Source: Mucilaginibacter myungsuensis
GTDB taxonomy: Bacteria; Bacteroidota; Bacteroidia; Sphingobacteriales; Sphingobacteriaceae
DNA length: 64,000 nt
Reading direction: 5' to 3'
NCBI RefSeq assembly: GCF_015222005.1
Contig: NZ_JADFFL010000001.1
Span: 186,001 to 250,000, forward strand
Shown here: one piece after another, positions 60,281 to 64,000 of the stretch
Numbering within the stretch: position 1 is the first letter of the stretch
Layout of the letters: each line of letters starts with the position of its first letter
Notes under the pieces: generated by a model
The model's database searches: none
What the model was told of the DNA's origin: nothing
What the model saw: only the letters and a program-made list of their open reading frames with translations
Position numbers and translations under genes: made by a program

Positions 60281-61585
60281 CTATCTAAAGTTATCATCCA
60301 CTTGCCGGGTAGTAACATTATACCGCCTAACGATCAATCTATTATCTCCATCTTTATTAAAGTAATTGATGGCCCAACTAATAAACACGATCACCTTGTT
60401 ACTGAATCCCGCCAGTGACATCAAGTGGACGAACAGCCACAACACCCAGGCAAAAAATCCCTGAAAATGCAATTTACCAATATCCGCCACGGCATGGTTA
60501 CGACCAACTGTAGCCATGGATCCTTTGTCGTTATATTTAAATGGCACAAGCACTTCTCTGTTGATCAGCCTGAGCAAATTTTGCGCTAAATGTTTACCCT
60601 GTTGGATCGCAACCTGTGCCACACCCGGCAATCCTTCGGGTAATTCATCTGTGATCATAGCCGATACATCGCCAATGGCAAATACATTATTGTAAGAGTT
60701 CACCCGATTGACACCATCAACTTTGATCTTGCCACCGCGTGCGATTGGTGCATCGGTCAATCCGCCGGGCATCTCCCCCTTTACACCGGCCGCCCAAAAT
60801 ACATTGCGGGTTTTAATGACCGTTCCGTCGTCTATGGTGCACGTAAGGCCATCGTAATGTTCAACATGCACGTTGTTTTTGATCATGACACCCAAGCTTA
60901 ATAGAAAGTCCTTAGCTTTTTTTGATGCCCCGTCGGACATGGCTGCTAGTAGGTCGGCTTTGCCTTCGGCGAGGTAAACCCGCATGTCATCCAAACACAG
61001 GCCCGGGTGGTCTTTGCAAAGGGTGTGCATACGCATTTCGGCCAACGCGCCGGACAGTTCCACACCGGTCGGACCGCCGCCTACTACTACAAAAGTGAGG
61101 AGTGCTTGCCGTTCTTCCTGGTCGGTGGTCACCATGGCTTTTTCCAAATTTTGTAGAACCAAACTGCGCAAGTTCAACGCCTCGGGCAGGTTCTTCATGG
61201 GCATGGTGTTACGCTCTAACTCCTCGCTGCCGAAAAAGTTGGTGGTAGCGCCGGTGGCTAATATCAGATAGTCGTATTTGATCGGGCCGACCTCGGTTTC
61301 TAAAGTATTATTCTGATGGTCGACTTTATTGACCGATGCCATCACGAAAGTAAAATTCTTTTGCCCGGCAAAGATGCGCCGAATAGGAAAAGCTACCGAA
61401 TCGCCTTCGATAGCTCCCATAGCCACCTGATATAACAGGGGCTGGAAAGTGTGATAATTATGTTTATCCAGCAGCAATACCTCGGCCTTGGCCTTCTTTA
61501 GATTTTTTGCTACCTGTATACCGCCAAAGCCCCCGCCAATAATAACAATGCGAGGGGTGCCGGGTTTGGTTGTTGTAAAATCCAT
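60281..61585 (-). CDS. ndh: type II NADH:quinone oxidoreductase (NDH-2)
   Basis: A 434-residue flavoprotein that passes electrons from NADH to quinone without pumping protons. The FAD motif is RIVIIGGGFGGIQVAKNLKKAKAEVLLLDKHNYHTFQPLLYQVA (residues about 11-54). The second, NADH-binding motif is FVVVGGGPTGVELSGALAEM. It ends with a hydrophobic, basic C-terminal stretch (FAWVLWLFVHLMSLAGFSNKVIVFISWAINYF) that likely anchors it to the inner membrane. GVAQVAIQQGKHLAQNL is the quinone-site-near motif. Confidence 0.94.
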   Translation of the reverse strand: MDFTTTKPGTPRIVIIGGGFGGIQVAKNLKKAKAEVLLLDKHNYHTFQPLLYQVAMGAIEGDSVAFPIRRIFAGQKNFTFVMASVNKVDHQNNTLETEVGPIKYDYLILATGATTNFFGSEELERNTMPMKNLPEALNLRSLVLQNLEKAMVTTDQEERQALLTFVVVGGGPTGVELSGALAEMRMHTLCKDHPGLCLDDMRVYLAEGKADLLAAMSDGASKKAKDFLLSLGVMIKNNVHVEHYDGLTCTIDDGTVIKTRNVFWAAGVKGEMPGGLTDAPIARGGKIKVDGVNRVNSYNNVFAIGDVSAMITDELPEGLPGVAQVAIQQGKHLAQNLLRLINREVLVPFKYNDKGSMATVGRNHAVADIGKLHFQGFFAWVLWLFVHLMSLAGFSNKVIVFISWAINYFNKDGDNRLIVRRYNVTTRQVDDNFR

Positions 61586-61682
61586 AGGGTCAGTTAACGA
61601 CTTATGCCGTAATGTTGTACCCTAAATAAAGCAGATCTTTAGCTAATGTTTTGGATAAACTTTAAAATTAAATTTAGATGGA

Positions 61683-64000
61683 TCAGTTTTTATTATTGGA
61701 GCCCTGTCTCGAATTCCATACGTGAGCTCCCATCTTCTGGTAATTAAAAGCCAAAGAGTCTGAAATGATCGTTGTGGTATCTCCCTTACCTCTCAATGTT
61801 GCAAATATTCTTTTGCTATCGTCGGCATCTTTGCTACCTCTGGCCGTAATGAGTTTTTTCTTATTATCGATGGTAACATGCTCTGCAGTTATAGTCATCT
61901 CGCCTATTTTTAAGTCGACGCCACCGTAAAGCTGAATGTGATCTTTATCTTTTTTAACCGATGACCCCGCTTTTAATACATAGATGTCTTTCATGGTCAG
62001 CGGGCGTTTTGCAGCGGCAGCTTTATTATCCGCCTTCACGTAAAACTTAGGGAACAAAGTTGGCTCCTGTATCCCATGGCTTTTGATATCATCAGATATG
62101 GCTACCCAATTTACCTGGTAGGTTTTAGCGCCGGTCTTCTTTTCGCCAACAAAACGTAGGCGTACGTGGTCGTCGTCGGATAACGAATTCATGTCCGGGC
62201 CATCAGGCTTAAAATTGATATTAAATCGGTAGCCATTAACGGTCTCTACTACAGCAGTTTTCCATTTTCCATTGGCGTACTTGGTGATCTTGGTAAGTTG
62301 GCCATCTGTAAAACGTACTTTATTAGCTTCGTAAAGGAACGGATAGGCCGGTATTTTTCCCGCCTCGGCTAACTCGAATACCTTTTTGTCATCTTTGATG
62401 ATATAAGAAGGCCAGATCTCAATATATTTAAATTCTTTACCGATGGTCTCACCAAAGGATTTCAATTTCAAAACGTCGCCCACTTTAAGAATGTTGGCTA
62501 ATTGTTTTTGCTGGGCGCGCCCCGTCGCAATAAAATACTCCTGACCGGCGTGGTCAAATGTCAAACCTTTATTGCCACGGTTATCGGTCGCATTAGCTTT
62601 GATCTTTACGGTAACTTCGCCCGCTTTATGAAACTCGTCTATCGATTTCTTTTTTATCTTGAAATCATCGGACTTACGATAAGCATCCTCTTTCTCACGT
62701 GCTGCTTCGCCCGCCGGGCTAAGTTTCTGGCGATACTTGTTGGTATCGATCACAGGCTCTTGTGCAGCGTCCTTAAAATCTTTACCAGCGCTATATAACA
62801 TCTCACCGCCTTTATAAATACTTTCTGGCTTTAGTTGCAACGGTTCGCTGATCTTCATTTCCATCAGTCCCTTAGCTTTAGGCTCGAAATCTATGATAAA
62901 GGTCTGGACTTTAATAGAAAGCTCATCCCCTACTTTAAGATCAGGCATCTGAGGAAGGTTGAAGTGCAAGATCTGATACGGATACCCTTCATATTTAACT
63001 TTTAACAGGTCAAGCTTACCATCATTAAATTCCAGATCCGTAACTTTAACTTTGATGGTTTTGTCCACAAAGGCATGCGATCTTTTATAATAATCCGTCT
63101 TTTTAAAGTCCTCGATGACCTTGGGTAATTCAAGCTTCTTCAGCTTCTGAGGTCTGTCGATCACATTGTGTGCCTTCTCACTTTTCTTTAAGCTGGCAAA
63201 GGCCAGCGAGCTGATCAGTACCACGGGTACGAACAGCAGGTAGATCACTTTTTTCATATTGGTTGTCGGTTTAATAAATAACATAGTGATGCGCTTTTTA
63301 AGCGGCACTTTACTAAAGTTGTGATAGAGTATGCCATTGCCGGCGACCGACAAATGTAGCAGCAGGTTAGCGTAGTTCTGTTTGTCGGTATCGTTCGCTA
63401 CCGCATGGTCTACCTCAAACTCGTGGTTCTCTTCCACCGAGCGTGCATACAGATAAATGAACGGGTTGAACCACAATATGATCTGTGCAAGTTTCACGAT
63501 AATCCTATCGGCAGAGTGGTACAACTTCACGTGCATCATCTCGTGTGCGATGATCTGCCGGATCTCGTCAGCACTTAGCTCGCCCTCGTTCACAAAAATA
63601 TAGTTAAGGAAAGAGCCGTTACTGACCTTGTTGTTGCCGCTCAAAATGTTCACATTGCCAAGTTTGCTTATCTGTTTGCCTTTCAACCGCTTGAAAAAAG
63701 CCAATAGCGTAATCAGTAAGTGCACACTTAGTGCTGCTACCGCGATATAATATGTGTAGCGTAAAACGTCTTGCCATTTTACTGGCTTACTTATGGTCGC
63801 CTCGTCGACTGTCAGGGTAAACACAGTTGGTTCGGCTGGTTGCGGAGCGTAGTTGTAAACCACTTGCTCCACAACCCCGGTATAAGGTTTAGGTTCGTTA
63901 ATATCAATCTTGATCAGCGGGATCAGGAAACTCAGTATCACCGTTGATAGCAAATACCATCTATTGATGGAAAAGAACGTCAACTTGCGCAAGAACGCGT
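61683..64000 (-). CDS. M56/BlaR1-type membrane metallopeptidase, C-terminal part (truncated by window edge)
   Basis: The frame is open to the window edge, so the start lies beyond 64000. The visible N-terminus (AFLRKLTFFSINRWYLLSTVILSFLIPLI) is a membrane helix following a typical KLTFF motif. Two further helices lie near residues 80 and 250. The M56 peptidase signature IIAHEMMHVKLYHSADRII (HExxH-type) and the EVDHA segment (EENHEFEVDHAVA) are in the cytosolic loop. The remaining periplasmic portion (about 290-769) is mostly unrecognised, with repeat-like beta modules (FIIDFEPKAKGLMEMKI, VNGYRFNINFKPDGPDM) and no penicillin-binding domain. It may signal cell-envelope stress by proteolysis. 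BlaI partner not visible. Confidence 0.85.
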   Translation of the reverse strand, partial: AFLRKLTFFSINRWYLLSTVILSFLIPLIKIDINEPKPYTGVVEQVVYNYAPQPAEPTVFTLTVDEATISKPVKWQDVLRYTYYIAVAALSVHLLITLLAFFKRLKGKQISKLGNVNILSGNNKVSNGSFLNYIFVNEGELSADEIRQIIAHEMMHVKLYHSADRIIVKLAQIILWFNPFIYLYARSVEENHEFEVDHAVANDTDKQNYANLLLHLSVAGNGILYHNFSKVPLKKRITMLFIKPTTNMKKVIYLLFVPVVLISSLAFASLKKSEKAHNVIDRPQKLKKLELPKVIEDFKKTDYYKRSHAFVDKTIKVKVTDLEFNDGKLDLLKVKYEGYPYQILHFNLPQMPDLKVGDELSIKVQTFIIDFEPKAKGLMEMKISEPLQLKPESIYKGGEMLYSAGKDFKDAAQEPVIDTNKYRQKLSPAGEAAREKEDAYRKSDDFKIKKKSIDEFHKAGEVTVKIKANATDNRGNKGLTFDHAGQEYFIATGRAQQKQLANILKVGDVLKLKSFGETIGKEFKYIEIWPSYIIKDDKKVFELAEAGKIPAYPFLYEANKVRFTDGQLTKITKYANGKWKTAVVETVNGYRFNINFKPDGPDMNSLSDDDHVRLRFVGEKKTGAKTYQVNWVAISDDIKSHGIQEPTLFPKFYVKADNKAAAAKRPLTMKDIYVLKAGSSVKKDKDHIQLYGGVDLKIGEMTITAEHVTIDNKKKLITARGSKDADDSKRIFATLRGKGDTTTIISDSLAFNYQKMGAHVWNSRQGSNNKN

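Overview
The window looks like chromosome of a Bacteroidota bacterium of the Sphingobacteriaceae type (Mucilaginibacter/Pedobacter-like). Indicators are moderate GC, Bacteroidota -7 boxes of the form TAnnTTTG, few Shine-Dalgarno sites, gldC, Bacteroidota-style serC-serA and GH-rich loci with GH43, GH76, GH92, GH110 and sulfatases, plus characteristic intergenic repeat families. The genus is an inference from style and was not searched.

Region 1 (1-28 kb) is an accessory carbohydrate region. After the 3' end of topB come a secreted propeller-like protein, an AI-2E-type transporter, a GH43 enzyme, a GH110 alpha-1,3-galactosidase, an outer-membrane barrel protein, a HopJ-family protein, and a pair made of a GH76 lipoprotein and an Ig-like/LamG lipoprotein. 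Next is an Omp85 barrel carrying a kinase-like periplasmic domain. A mannose operon follows (mannose-6-phosphate isomerase fusion, sugar porter, GH92 alpha-mannosidase), divergent from a GntR regulator and with an inverted repeat lying on its promoter. The region closes with an oxidoreductase-sulfatase-sulfatase operon and an MFS transporter. No SusC/SusD pair is present.

Region 2 (28-45 kb) is mainly housekeeping: rnhA, a YfcE-like phosphoesterase, trmN6, a VOC protein, purL, a MATE exporter, serA, serC, an MFS transporter, gldC with a small membrane protein, a DEAD-box helicase divergent from pyrC, a phytoene-desaturase-like flavoprotein and an M28 peptidase. Several genes have a -7 box only 4-6 nt before the start codon, which suggests leaderless mRNAs.

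Region 3 (45-55.4 kb) is a cytoplasmic maltose/glycogen cluster, all on the minus strand: pgmB, GH65 maltose phosphorylase, GH13 amylase, GH31 alpha-glucosidase and glgB with a lysine-rich tail. Terminator hairpins separate several members. Together they would convert maltose and maltodextrin to glucose and glucose-6-phosphate and build branched glycogen.

Region 4 (55.4-64 kb) holds a bestrophin-type channel, a UspA protein, an OmpR/histidine-kinase pair, an SDR dehydrogenase, NDH-2 and a BlaR1/M56-like membrane peptidase that runs off the right edge.

The most unusual items are the kinase-signature/Omp85 fusion, the isomerase fused to a dead P-loop domain with its overlapping operator, and the leaderless promoter architecture.
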